NCBI GenBank assembly: GCA_938074445.1
Contig: CALJEK010000012.1
Location: 1-64,000, forward strand
DNA length: 64,000 bases
Direction of reading: 5' to 3'
Source: Candidatus Kryptoniota bacterium
GTDB taxonomy: Bacteria > Bacteroidota > Ignavibacteria > Kryptoniales > Kryptoniaceae
Both the position numbers and the translations under genes were made by a program. The notes under the pieces were generated by a model. The model searched no databases. It saw only the letters and a program-made list of their open reading frames with translations, and had not been told where the DNA came from. Positions 28,074 to 36,802 of the stretch are shown one piece after another; position 1 is the first letter of the stretch, and each line of letters begins with the position of its first letter.

Positions 28074-29138
28074 TCACGCGGGATATTCTTTCGCCTGCTC
28101 TTCACCCCTCAAGACCCTTAAAACACCTAATGCAAGCGCTTTCATCTCATCTTCACCCGGAAAAACTAAAACTGGTGCTATAAATGAAACCCTTTCGGTT
28201 ATCCAATCCACCAGTATCTTTGAATTTGCAAGCCCTCCTGTTAAAACAATAGCATCAACCTTCCCTTTCAGAACTGTCGCCATTGCGCCAACCTCTTTTG
28301 CAATTTGATATGCCATAGCTTCGTAAACCTCACGCGCATATTCATCGCCATTTTTTATCCTCTCTTCAACTTCATTTGCATTGTTAGTTCCAAGGTATGC
28401 AACAAGACCCCCTTTCCCCATAACCATTTTTCGTATCTCTTGCTCAGTGTATTTTCCCGAGAAACATAAAGATATAAAAGGTTGAAGCGGGAGCCCACCA
28501 GTTCTTTCTGGTGAAAACGGACCATCGCTACTTGCATCGTTTGCATCGATTATCCTCCCACCTTTAACAGGACAAACAGATATTCCACCCCCAAGATGTG
28601 CAATGACGAAATTCGTTTCATCAAGTTTTTTACCTATCTTCTCACTGGCAAGCCTTGCAACAGCGTGGATGTTTAAAGCATGCGACAAGCTTCTCCTTTG
28701 AATTAAAGGGTGCCCCGAATATCTCGCAAGAGGTTCAAACTCATCGACCGAGACAGGATCAACTATAAATGCTTCAACCCCGCCGAGTTTAGCAACTTCA
28801 TACGCAAGAGCACAGCCAAGATTTGATGGATGCTCACCTTGAAAATTAGCCCTCGCATCCTCTAACATCTTATCATTTACGCGATATGTCCCACCACTAA
28901 CCGGTCTTAAAAGCCCACCAAGTCCACCGACAGCTGAAAAATCAGAAGGCTTTAAATTTTTCTCCTCTAAAAACTCAAGAATTATCTTCAATCTAAACTC
29001 GAACTGATCCCAGAGGGTTTTAAATCTTGAAAGGTCTTCGGGCGAATGTCTTAACACTTTTAGATCGACCTGTTTTTCGTCTTCAAAAATCGCAACTTTT
29101 GTCGAAGTTGAACCTGGGTTAATTATAAGAATTTTCAT
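28074..29138 (-). CDS. buk: butyrate kinase
   Basis: A 354-residue acetokinase-family enzyme that interconverts butyryl phosphate plus ADP with butyrate plus ATP. The start MKILIINPGSTSTKVAIFED holds the phosphate-binding motif, and HLGGGISVCPVKGGRIIDAN, SSDGPFSPERTGGLPL and VLTGGLANSKI are diagnostic for butyrate/branched-chain carboxylate kinases rather than acetate kinase. A phosphotransbutyrylase gene, its usual neighbour, is not in the window. It may act on branched-chain acids from amino-acid breakdown. It is separated by 92 bases from the divergent kinase gene and stands alone. Confidence 0.93.
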   Translation of the reverse strand: MKILIINPGSTSTKVAIFEDEKQVDLKVLRHSPEDLSRFKTLWDQFEFRLKIILEFLEEKNLKPSDFSAVGGLGGLLRPVSGGTYRVNDKMLEDARANFQGEHPSNLGCALAYEVAKLGGVEAFIVDPVSVDEFEPLARYSGHPLIQRRSLSHALNIHAVARLASEKIGKKLDETNFVIAHLGGGISVCPVKGGRIIDANDASSDGPFSPERTGGLPLQPFISLCFSGKYTEQEIRKMVMGKGGLVAYLGTNNANEVEERIKNGDEYAREVYEAMAYQIAKEVGAMATVLKGKVDAIVLTGGLANSKILVDWITERVSFIAPVLVFPGEDEMKALALGVLRVLRGEEQAKEYPA

Positions 29139-29230
29139 TGCCTTAGAAAAGTTTGTTTTAAAACAAAGATGGTGTTGACTAATTCAGAATCCGTTGTTAA
29201 TTTAACAAAGAAAAAACAATTGAATCAACC

Positions 29231-32200
29231 TTGCTTCTAAACGAAAGATACGAAATACTTTCAAAAATCGGTCAAGGCGCAGTTGCAGAGGTTTTCAAAG
29301 CATATGACAAGTTTCTAAATACGACGGTCGCATTAAAAATTGCAAAGCCGAATTCCGTCTGCGAAGAGAAAATTGAAACCGAATTTAAAACCATAACTCA
29401 ATTTGAACACCCAAATATAATCTCAGCTTATGATTTCGGAACTGTGAGAGTATGCGAAAACCCCCAACTTTTATCAAGAAAATTTCTTGTGCTTGAATAT
29501 TGCGACACGCAAGATATAATTAAATACCTTTCAAACGCTGAATTCAAAGATAAAATCAAAATCATCTATCAAATCTGCCACGCTGTGCATACAATTCATA
29601 AAGCGGGATTTATACACCGCGATCTTAAACCCGAAAATATACTGCTTGACTCAACAACTGGAAAGATAAAAATCACCGACCTTGGGCTTGCCATCGGACA
29701 CGAACAAATAAATCTTGATGAATTGCCCGCTGGAACGCTTTCTTACCTCGCCCCTGAAATACTACGAGGTGATAAGTTTGACTACCGCGCTGATATATAT
29801 TCGCTTGGAATTTTGTTTTACTACATCTTGAATGGGAAATTGCCGTTTGACTCCGATGAACCAGTTGAAATCTTAAAATGGCATCTTGCACCAAAACACA
29901 TAAATTTTTACAATGTCCCAACGCAAATTCAAAATCTCTTAAACTCAATGCTTAACCCAGACCCGTCTTGTAGACCTAAAAATCTTGCTGAGGTTATGAA
30001 TCTATTAAAGAATTTAACGACCGATCTACCTGAGATAAAAAATTTCAAAGTCAGAAAACCCTTCGGGAAAGATAAGGCGCTTAAAAAAGCGGTTGAAATC
30101 CTCAAATCAGCCACTTCTACATCTGGAAAAATAACTCTAATTACTGGAGCGGACGGGATCGGAAAAACATCACTCCTGCGATATATAGGTATTGAAGCAA
30201 AAACACTTGGCTTTGAAACAATCTTTATTAGTGAACTTAACATTCAAAAAGCTTTAAACCTTATCCTGAGGTCATCACTCGCATCTTTCTTAACCTCTGA
30301 TCTAAAAATGAAAGCGGAAAAACTAAAAGATGAAAAAATTCTCAACTACCACACTGTTATAGAATTCTCAGAGTTTCTCGAAGGAATACTTTCGCTCGCC
30401 TCGAGAGATTTCCCAATCGTTATTTTAATAGACGTGTTAAATCCATCCGAACCCCTCTCTGAAATTTTTATCAAGTCCCTTTTGCTCTCGGACAAACTCA
30501 AACAAAAAAACATCTCAATTTTTATAACATGTGAAACAACCGAATCTATCACATCCATTGTGCCAAAGACAGAGAAAATTTTTCTTCGCCCACTTAACAC
30601 TGAAGAGCTGAAAAATTATCTTTATATTAACTTCGATTTTGATCAATCAACAGCTCAAAAACTTGCAGAAACCCTTAGTGAATACACTGGTGGGATATCG
30701 GCGGTGCTTGAAATTTTCTCACATTATCTTCAAGATGAAATTAGTGAAGACGCGATAGATATAGATAAAATTGCAACTTTAAAATTTAACGAGATACTCA
30801 ACAGAATAAAACAACTTAACCCAACCCAAAGAGAAATACTTGACATTTTAAGTTTAGCAAGCGAACCAGTTGAGATTGAAATTTTGAACAAATTCTTAAA
30901 TTCTGATGCATCGGCACATCTATACCAACTTCAAAGCCTCGGGTTTATAAAAATTGAAAACGAAAAGCTCTCAATAGCGCACAAAGATTTGAAAAAACAC
31001 ATAGAAATTGAACTTGACGAGCAAACGAAGAAGAAAATCTATTTAAATTATGCTCTGGCTTACCACACCGAGGTCATGAAAAATGCGGATAAAATTTTAC
31101 ATTACTTTGCAAAGGCAGGGGATAGCGAAGGCGTGACAAAATTTGCAGAAGTTGGAATCGAAAATCTAATATCAAAAGGCGAATTTAAGAAGGCGATAAA
31201 CCTGTGCAAGGGAATTTTTGAACTTCTACCAGAATACTTGAAACCCTTATTTAAAATCAAACTCGGATTTATATATCTTCAAATTGGGGAATACAAAAAC
31301 GCGATTTCACTGCTTGATGACCTTAACGAATTAGAGGCATTTGAACTAAAATCTAAGGCGTATTTCCACCTTGGGGACACAAGCCGGGCGCTTGAAATTT
31401 TGAAACAAACATTTAAAACGCACGACACAATCTATGAGAGAATAAGGATTGTAACTAAAATCTCTCAAATTTTAGCATCAATTGGAGACGCTGACACTGC
31501 ATTAATGTTGCTTGAATCATTTAAAAACGAAAAGATACTCTCGTTTATTGAAAAAAGCGATATAATTGGAGACCTTTACGCTGGGCTTGGAATAACTTCT
31601 CAAATGAAGGGGTACGATGAAAACGCAAAAAGTTATTTTGAATTAAGCCTTCAACACCGGTTAAAAAAGCAAAACCCGCTTAAACTCATTGCTGGATACA
31701 ACAACATCGCAAACTTTTACAGCATCAATGGCAAATATGACGAAGCGATAACATATTGGAAGAGAGCCCTTGAAATTTTAAAATCAACCGACAATATAGT
31801 TCAAAGCGCCCACATTTATAATAACATCGGGATAAACCAATTTAAAAGAAACAATTACGAAAAAGCCCTCGAAAATTATCAAAAGGCATTGGCGATTTAC
31901 AAAGCTACAAACGATGTACACGGAATAGCAAATGTTTTAGGAAACATTGGGGAATTGATGATTGAAGAGTTTAAACTTGAAGAGGCATTAAAATATATAA
32001 AAGAAGCGAAGGAAATCCATAAAAAGACAAATAATCTTGATGGATTACTTGAAACAAATTTACTTTTGTTCTCCCTCTATCTTACCGCTGGTGATGTCAG
32101 AAATGCCGAATCGAGTTTGGATGAAATAAACCAAGGGTCTTCTAAAATTCCACCAGAACTTATGGATTACTACCGCGCGTGTATTGAAATGAAAAAAAGA

Positions 32201-32710
32201 AACTTCGTAGAGTCTGAAACCATCCTGATGCGACTTTTAAATAACGAGGACGTTAGGAAAAATAATGACATTTACTTGAAAATTTTAATTTCTCTTCTCA
32301 AATTAAATTATGTGACAGGCGGTGTAAAAGCCCTTGAAATTATAAGGACGATAGCTGAAAATTACGCCGAGCAAACTGAAAACTTAAATTTAAAAGCTTT
32401 TTTGCTTTTCCTTATCTCGCTTAGCTATGAGGATAGAAACAAATCTCTTGCAATTAAGTATCTTAACAAATCACTTGAATCGCTCGGGCACGAATTTTTT
32501 GAACCGAAATGGAAAATCTACCTCATGCTGGCACAAAATTATAAAGGGCGAGGAATTGAAGTGAAGTTTTTACAAACCTTTGAAATGGCATTGATGAATT
32601 TTCAAGATCTGCTACAAAGGATAAAAGCGCCTGAACTTATTAAATCCTATCTTGCTGATGTTGAAAACGAGAAATTTTTAAAAATACTACAAAAATTAAA
32701 ACCTGAATAG
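29231..32710 (+). CDS. Ser/Thr protein kinase fused to an AAA-type ATPase and TPR repeats
   Basis: A 1159-residue soluble signalling protein. Residues 1-265 are a Hanks-type kinase with the glycine-rich loop IGQGAVAEVFKAYD, VALK lysine, catalytic HRDLKPEN (near residue 128) and TDLG in place of DFG. About 300-500 is an ATPase with Walker A GADGIGKT (near residue 307). About 620-1150 are many TPR units (YNNIANFYSINGKYDEAITY; YNNIGINQFKRNNYEKALEN). This layout is like the large PknB-AAA-TPR sensors that integrate signals in many bacteria. A TTG start is used; no in-frame ATG lies nearby and the kinase domain begins at once. The next gene starts one base after its stop, so it is co-transcribed with a sigma-54 activator. 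Confidence 0.88.
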   Translation: MLLNERYEILSKIGQGAVAEVFKAYDKFLNTTVALKIAKPNSVCEEKIETEFKTITQFEHPNIISAYDFGTVRVCENPQLLSRKFLVLEYCDTQDIIKYLSNAEFKDKIKIIYQICHAVHTIHKAGFIHRDLKPENILLDSTTGKIKITDLGLAIGHEQINLDELPAGTLSYLAPEILRGDKFDYRADIYSLGILFYYILNGKLPFDSDEPVEILKWHLAPKHINFYNVPTQIQNLLNSMLNPDPSCRPKNLAEVMNLLKNLTTDLPEIKNFKVRKPFGKDKALKKAVEILKSATSTSGKITLITGADGIGKTSLLRYIGIEAKTLGFETIFISELNIQKALNLILRSSLASFLTSDLKMKAEKLKDEKILNYHTVIEFSEFLEGILSLASRDFPIVILIDVLNPSEPLSEIFIKSLLLSDKLKQKNISIFITCETTESITSIVPKTEKIFLRPLNTEELKNYLYINFDFDQSTAQKLAETLSEYTGGISAVLEIFSHYLQDEISEDAIDIDKIATLKFNEILNRIKQLNPTQREILDILSLASEPVEIEILNKFLNSDASAHLYQLQSLGFIKIENEKLSIAHKDLKKHIEIELDEQTKKKIYLNYALAYHTEVMKNADKILHYFAKAGDSEGVTKFAEVGIENLISKGEFKKAINLCKGIFELLPEYLKPLFKIKLGFIYLQIGEYKNAISLLDDLNELEAFELKSKAYFHLGDTSRALEILKQTFKTHDTIYERIRIVTKISQILASIGDADTALMLLESFKNEKILSFIEKSDIIGDLYAGLGITSQMKGYDENAKSYFELSLQHRLKKQNPLKLIAGYNNIANFYSINGKYDEAITYWKRALEILKSTDNIVQSAHIYNNIGINQFKRNNYEKALENYQKALAIYKATNDVHGIANVLGNIGELMIEEFKLEEALKYIKEAKEIHKKTNNLDGLLETNLLLFSLYLTAGDVRNAESSLDEINQGSSKIPPELMDYYRACIEMKKRNFVESETILMRLLNNEDVRKNNDIYLKILISLLKLNYVTGGVKALEIIRTIAENYAEQTENLNLKAFLLFLISLSYEDRNKSLAIKYLNKSLESLGHEFFEPKWKIYLMLAQNYKGRGIEVKFLQTFEMALMNFQDLLQRIKAPELIKSYLADVENEKFLKILQKLKPE

Positions 32711-32711
32711 T

Positions 32712-34115
32712 GTGGGCTATAAGTTTAAGATACTACTGATAAGCACCAGCAAAGCAATTCTCGAAGACATAAAAAGGTTTATCCCAGTTGAAGAGGGTTA
32801 TTTTGATCTCAGTTTAATATCTTCCTATAACTCTTTGCGGAAATTCGCAATCCAAAAGCCGGACCTTGCCATAGTTGCCATTTCAAATGAAAGCGATAAA
32901 ACATTGCTCGAGACAGCCGTTGAGCAATTTGGCTCGCAAATCACAGCCTGCGTTGACTATATCAAGTCATATGATTTAGCTGTGAAACTTATAAAATTCA
33001 AGGTTTTATCATATTTTTCAATGCCGGAGGAAAGCACATCGTTTTCAGATTTTTTGAGGGAGAGAGTATATGATTGGAAAAAGAAAAGCGATATAGAGAA
33101 ACTTTTAACAATAAGGAAGGAACAGTTTAATTTCAGCAGTTTCATCGGAAACTCGGAAAAAATTCGCGATGTCATAGACCTTGTTAAAAAGGCAATTGAA
33201 CATAGTGATTTAACAGTTCTTATAACAGGGGAAACCGGGACTGGCAAAAATCTCATTGCTAGAATAATCCATCAAAACACCTATTCAGATATAAAACCTT
33301 TTGTTGAAATAAATTGTGCTTCAATTCCACCCACACTCCTTGAATCAGAATTATTCGGTCATGAGAAAGGAGCTTTTACCGATGCAAAGGATAGAAAGAT
33401 GGGTTTATTTGAAATTGCCAGCGGTGGAACTATTTTTCTCGATGAAATTGGGGATCTTGATCTGAACCTGCAAGGAAAGATTTTAAAAGTTCTTGAAGAT
33501 AAGACATTTAGAAGGGTTGGCGGAGTTGAAACTTTGAAATTTGAAGGAAGAATTATAGCTGCTACGAATAAAGACCTTGAACATCTTGTTGCGGAGAACA
33601 AATTTAGACGCGATTTATATTATAGATTGATGCTTCTTCCAATTTATTTACCACCACTGCGCGAAAGGGGAGACGATATTTTTATACTCGCAGAGTACTA
33701 CATAAACAAATTTAACGAACTTTACCGCAAAAATCTCCCAAAACTCAAGGGGATATCACCAGAGGCAAAGGCTCTGCTGAAAAAATATCCATGGCCTGGA
33801 AATGTCAGAGAGTTAAAACATGCAATAGAAAGGGCTGTCCTTTTGAGCGACGGTGAATACTTAACACCTGATGATTTTAAATTTTTATTCGAGAAAAAAG
33901 CACCAACACCAGAGCAAACAATCGAAGCATCAACTTCAAATATTCAAATAACGTTGCCATTTGAATCCGCAAGTTTAAAAAATCTCGAAAAGGAACTTAT
34001 AAGATCCGTCCTTATCCGCGTTTCATGGAATAAAAGCCGAGCTTCAAAAATCTTGGGAATATCCCGCCCTCGCCTTGATCGCTTGATTCAAAAATACCGC
34101 CTCAGCAACCCTTGA
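32712..34115 (+). CDS. sigma-54-dependent activator with degenerate receiver domain
   Basis: A 467-residue enhancer-binding protein with a GTG start right after the kinase gene. Residues 1-120 have a receiver-like fold but lack the acidic pair and the phosphorylatable aspartate (ILLISTSK and PDLAIVAIS, where a D is expected), so it is probably a pseudo-receiver. Residues 135-370 form the AAA+ domain: Walker A GETGTGKN (near 172), GAFTDA in place of GAFTGA (near 220), GGTIFLDEIGDLD and the arginine finger region RRDLYYRL. The end (about 430-465) is a Fis-type helix-turn-helix (WNKSRASKILGISRPRLDRL). Because it cannot be phosphorylated in the normal way, control may come from the neighbouring kinase. 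It should activate sigma-54 promoters. Confidence 0.92.
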   Translation: MGYKFKILLISTSKAILEDIKRFIPVEEGYFDLSLISSYNSLRKFAIQKPDLAIVAISNESDKTLLETAVEQFGSQITACVDYIKSYDLAVKLIKFKVLSYFSMPEESTSFSDFLRERVYDWKKKSDIEKLLTIRKEQFNFSSFIGNSEKIRDVIDLVKKAIEHSDLTVLITGETGTGKNLIARIIHQNTYSDIKPFVEINCASIPPTLLESELFGHEKGAFTDAKDRKMGLFEIASGGTIFLDEIGDLDLNLQGKILKVLEDKTFRRVGGVETLKFEGRIIAATNKDLEHLVAENKFRRDLYYRLMLLPIYLPPLRERGDDIFILAEYYINKFNELYRKNLPKLKGISPEAKALLKKYPWPGNVRELKHAIERAVLLSDGEYLTPDDFKFLFEKKAPTPEQTIEASTSNIQITLPFESASLKNLEKELIRSVLIRVSWNKSRASKILGISRPRLDRLIQKYRLSNP

Positions 34116-34133
34116 AATAATTCATTACATACT

Positions 34134-34169
34134 GCAACAATTTGTTACAGCTTGTTGCCTCAAATTTTT
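34134..34169 (+). terminator. terminator after the sigma-54 activator
   Basis: A 7-bp inverted repeat (GCAACAA / TTGTTGC) with an 11-base loop lies 18 bases after the stop and is followed by CTCAAATTTTT. It is a likely rho-independent terminator. Confidence 0.5.
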
Positions 34170-34255
34170 ACAAAAGTGCGTTTGAGAAAATGAAAAAGAT
34201 AGCATCTTGCTTTAAACTTGTTCAAATTCAATCATTTTAAATTTGTGCTCGATTC

Positions 34256-34271
34256 TGGCACAATCCTTGTA
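34256..34271 (+). promoter_or_regulatory. sigma-54-like -24/-12 promoter
   Basis: TGGCACAATCCTTGTA fits the sigma-54 consensus TGGCACGrNNNTTGCW with GG and TTG at exact spacing; the deviations are an A after the TGGCAC core and GT instead of GC at -12. It lies downstream of the gene for a sigma-54 activator and upstream of the leader of the lipoprotein gene. The start would be near 34283, leaving a leader of about 600 bases. The -12 mismatch keeps this uncertain. Confidence 0.35.
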
Positions 34272-34600
34272 ATTCTATATAATAGATTTTGCTCTTTACA
34301 AGTTCGATCTCAAGTTTTTCATCAGGCTGACATTGTGAAGTTGTGAGTGCTTGTCCAAAACTTGGCAATTTATTGATATAAAGCAATGTAAAGGTTTGAT
34401 CTTTATTGACCTTTGAAACGCCGATCTTAAAGCGCAACCGCAATAAGCAAGCTTGATTCGTTCTTTTAAATTGCGATTGTTTTCTATGCTTTAGATTGTT
34501 GTTTTTAAGGTTGCTTTCCTACGCTTATGAAAGGTGTTGATATTTTTAAGAAGGCACTCTGGTAAAAAATTTCGGAGTTAAGTGTTCGTCTGGTAATCTG

Positions 34601-34880
34601 ATAAGATGTGTAAATACAAATGGTTCTTGTTGCTATGGGTGTGAACTTTATAAGGTAAATGTCAAACTAAAATAATGGTTTACCCTTTTTACGAATTCTG
34701 CAAATGAGAAGGTTGAGCCGAAAATTAGTATGAGGTTGATTGTACTTGTTTACATTTTGCAAAGCTGAGTGCCCAAATGGCGCTAAACGTAGATGTAAGT
34801 GGTTCTCAGCAACTATGGATTTGAACCTTACAAACAATAAACTCAAAAACTAAATGTCAAACTAAAATAAGGAGGTTACC
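34601..34880 (+). promoter_or_regulatory. tandem leader motif upstream of the lipoprotein gene
   Basis: Two related segments lie in the same orientation at about 34605-34684 and 34790-34880. Both carry GATGT, then TGGTTCT, a loop with CTATGG, a GAAC that pairs with GGTTC, an identical 20-mer TAAATGTCAAACTAAAATAA (34656-34675 and 34851-34870), and then GGTTTACC or GGTTACC. The second copy runs directly into the ribosome site and start of the lipoprotein gene. The whole 34116-34880 stretch has no gene I can support. Confidence 0.45.
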
Positions 34881-35438
34881 ATGAAGCGCTTAATTTCAAC
34901 CCTCAGCGTCATCATCTTCGTGATCAGCTTGGCTTTCTTCTTTACAAGCTGCGCAGATAACCCAGTGGGATTTTCAACTGGGAAGCCCGGGATCGTTAAC
35001 AGAGATGGACAGATTAAGCTTTTGAAGTGGAATGACGCTTTCAAACAGGAACTCCTTGCGAAGAAAGGATTTGCTGGAAAGTGGGTATTCCCAGACCGGG
35101 ATGCAAAGGTTGGTGGGAAGAAAACTTATAATAACTCTGTCTATATCCCTGCGGGTGCGGTTAGTGAACCAACTTATGTAACAGTTGAGGTGCTCGGCGG
35201 TGAATATGCTGCTGTTGAATTCAATCCAAGTATGACATTTAACAAGGATGTAACAATCACACTCTCATATGCTGGGGTTGACCTTGGGGATGGTTCCCCA
35301 TACGACCTCAAGCCAGTGTGGTACAACCCTGATACAGGAAACTGGGAATATGTTAATAGCCCAGTGACCGTTGACACCAAGGCACAAACAATTAGTTTCC
35401 AAACAAATCACTTCTCCAGATACGGTTGGTCATGGTAA
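34881..35438 (+). CDS. lipoprotein with a beta-sandwich (ZU5-like) domain
   Basis: A 185-residue lipoprotein. The signal peptide (MKRLISTLSVIIFVISLAFF) ends at the lipobox FTSC, with the lipid-bearing cysteine near residue 24. The mature part has a beta-sandwich: NNSVYIPAGAVSEPTYVTVE, FNPSMTFNKDVTITLSY, LKPVWYNPDTGNWEYVNSPV, SFQTNHFSRYGWSW. The phrase pattern resembles ZU5-type surface domains, but the match is only a guess. A strong AAGGAGG site eight bases upstream suggests high expression, and a long structured leader precedes it. The TPR gene follows 43 bases later. Function unknown; a surface or periplasmic sensor output is conceivable from the surrounding signalling genes. Confidence 0.75.
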   Translation: MKRLISTLSVIIFVISLAFFFTSCADNPVGFSTGKPGIVNRDGQIKLLKWNDAFKQELLAKKGFAGKWVFPDRDAKVGGKKTYNNSVYIPAGAVSEPTYVTVEVLGGEYAAVEFNPSMTFNKDVTITLSYAGVDLGDGSPYDLKPVWYNPDTGNWEYVNSPVTVDTKAQTISFQTNHFSRYGWSW

Positions 35439-35481
35439 TTTAGTTTAATCTAAACATCTTTAAGCCAAGGAGGCGAAAATT

Positions 35482-36732
35482 ATGAAAAAGATTAAATCAA
35501 GTTTTTTAGATAAAGTTATAGCCGTCGCCCGCAGGTACTGCGGGGACGACTTCCTTAAAAAATTTAATGAGATATTAAAGCAACGCGAAGAAAATCTTGC
35601 GTTAGATTTAAGAGAAGCAAAAGACAAGGTTGAGATCGAGCCTGAAATTCAAAATGAAATAATAAACGAAATTAAGTTCGATACGCTTTTAAGTTTAGCA
35701 AATGAATATCTTGATCAGTTCAAATTTATTCAGATGTGCTTTGATATCGGTGATGTATGTTTAACTTATGGAGAATTCGACAAGGCTGAAAACTGTTTCT
35801 TGCTTGTAATAAAGAAAGCTGGCAAAGGTTATGAATTTGACGAGGCAAGGGCGAAAGCATATATAAAACTCGGCGAGGTGAAAACGAAACAAAATGAATT
35901 AAATGATGCTGTATCTGCTTTAAAACAAGGGTTGAAAATATACCAAAAGTTGCGAAATAATGAAGGAATAGCGATATGTGAAAATGGTTTGGGAATAGCA
36001 TTTTACGAAAGCGGTCGCTATGATTTCGGTACAGCATACTTTAATCAAGCGCTTAAAAGAGCTGAAAAGATGAAGAATGAAGAACTGATCGCAAGATTAC
36101 ATATAAATCTTGGCATAATTGAGAGCATGCGCGGAAACTGGGATAAAGCAATTTCACACTTCCAAATGGCATTGCCACGGCTTGAAAAAAGAGGCGATGC
36201 GCTCAGACTTGCTCAAACATATCATAACATCGGGATTACGCTTATCCATAAAGGTGAATATGACGCAGCTGTCAAAGAATTTGACAAAAGCATTGAACTC
36301 GCACAAAAGCTTGAAGATAGCTATATGCTTGCCCTTGCCTGTTTAGGAAAAGCGGATGCTTATGTTCGACTTAAGGATTTACCTCTTGCAACTGCCTATG
36401 TGACGCGTTCACTCGATATATTTTATAAAATTGGAGACAGACAAAGTATCGCAGACGCATATAAGATTCTTGGAGTTATTCAGATTGAGCATGGAAATTT
36501 CCAACTTGCGGAAAGTTACTTCAAAACAGCAATTGATCTTAATCTTGAGTTCAAAAACTGGCTTAACCTTGGGGAAACTTATTATGAATTGAGCCAGCTC
36601 TATAGGAAGCAAAAACAGTTTGACAAAGCGAGGGAATCCTTAAGCTCATCGCTAAAATATCTAAAGAAAATTAAGATCAAGTCCTACATCGCCCGAATCC
36701 AAGCAGAATTAGCAGAGTTAAAAGCAGGTTAA
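35482..36732 (+). CDS. TPR-repeat protein
   Basis: A 416-residue soluble protein made almost entirely of tetratricopeptide repeats from about residue 80 on (for example GDVCLTYGEFDKAENCFLLV and YHNIGITLIHKGEYDAAVKE). The repeat type is the Rap/LGN-like kind that resembles the repeat region of the large kinase at 29231. It lacks a signal peptide and any catalytic domain, so it should be a protein-protein adaptor. A strong AAGGAGG ribosome site precedes the ATG. It ends at a textbook terminator. Its place between a lipoprotein and a histidine kinase gene suggests a link between the two signalling arms. Confidence 0.88.
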   Translation: MKKIKSSFLDKVIAVARRYCGDDFLKKFNEILKQREENLALDLREAKDKVEIEPEIQNEIINEIKFDTLLSLANEYLDQFKFIQMCFDIGDVCLTYGEFDKAENCFLLVIKKAGKGYEFDEARAKAYIKLGEVKTKQNELNDAVSALKQGLKIYQKLRNNEGIAICENGLGIAFYESGRYDFGTAYFNQALKRAEKMKNEELIARLHINLGIIESMRGNWDKAISHFQMALPRLEKRGDALRLAQTYHNIGITLIHKGEYDAAVKEFDKSIELAQKLEDSYMLALACLGKADAYVRLKDLPLATAYVTRSLDIFYKIGDRQSIADAYKILGVIQIEHGNFQLAESYFKTAIDLNLEFKNWLNLGETYYELSQLYRKQKQFDKARESLSSSLKYLKKIKIKSYIARIQAELAELKAG

Positions 36733-36745
36733 AATTTAATCAAGC

Positions 36746-36776
36746 CCGGCGGTTTTCAGAAACCGCCGGCTTTTTT
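36746..36776 (+). terminator. rho-independent terminator after the TPR gene
   Basis: A perfect 10-bp stem, CCGGCGGTTT (36746-36755) with AAACCGCCGG (36760-36769), encloses a four-base TCAG loop and is followed by CTTTTTT. It separates the lipoprotein/TPR unit from the histidine kinase gene. Confidence 0.92.
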
Positions 36777-36802
36777 AAAAATTTAATTGGGTCTAATCAA
36801 AT

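Noticed and set aside
34237-34443. Open reading frame of 68 codons on the minus strand in the leader region
   Set aside because: It needs a TTG start without ribosome site and has no recognised family; it overlaps the promoter-like region and the long leader, so I leave it out.
34720-34880. c-di-GMP (GEMM-I) riboswitch suggested by GCAAAGC and CTAA
   Set aside because: The other conserved parts of GEMM-I do not align, so the similarity is too short.
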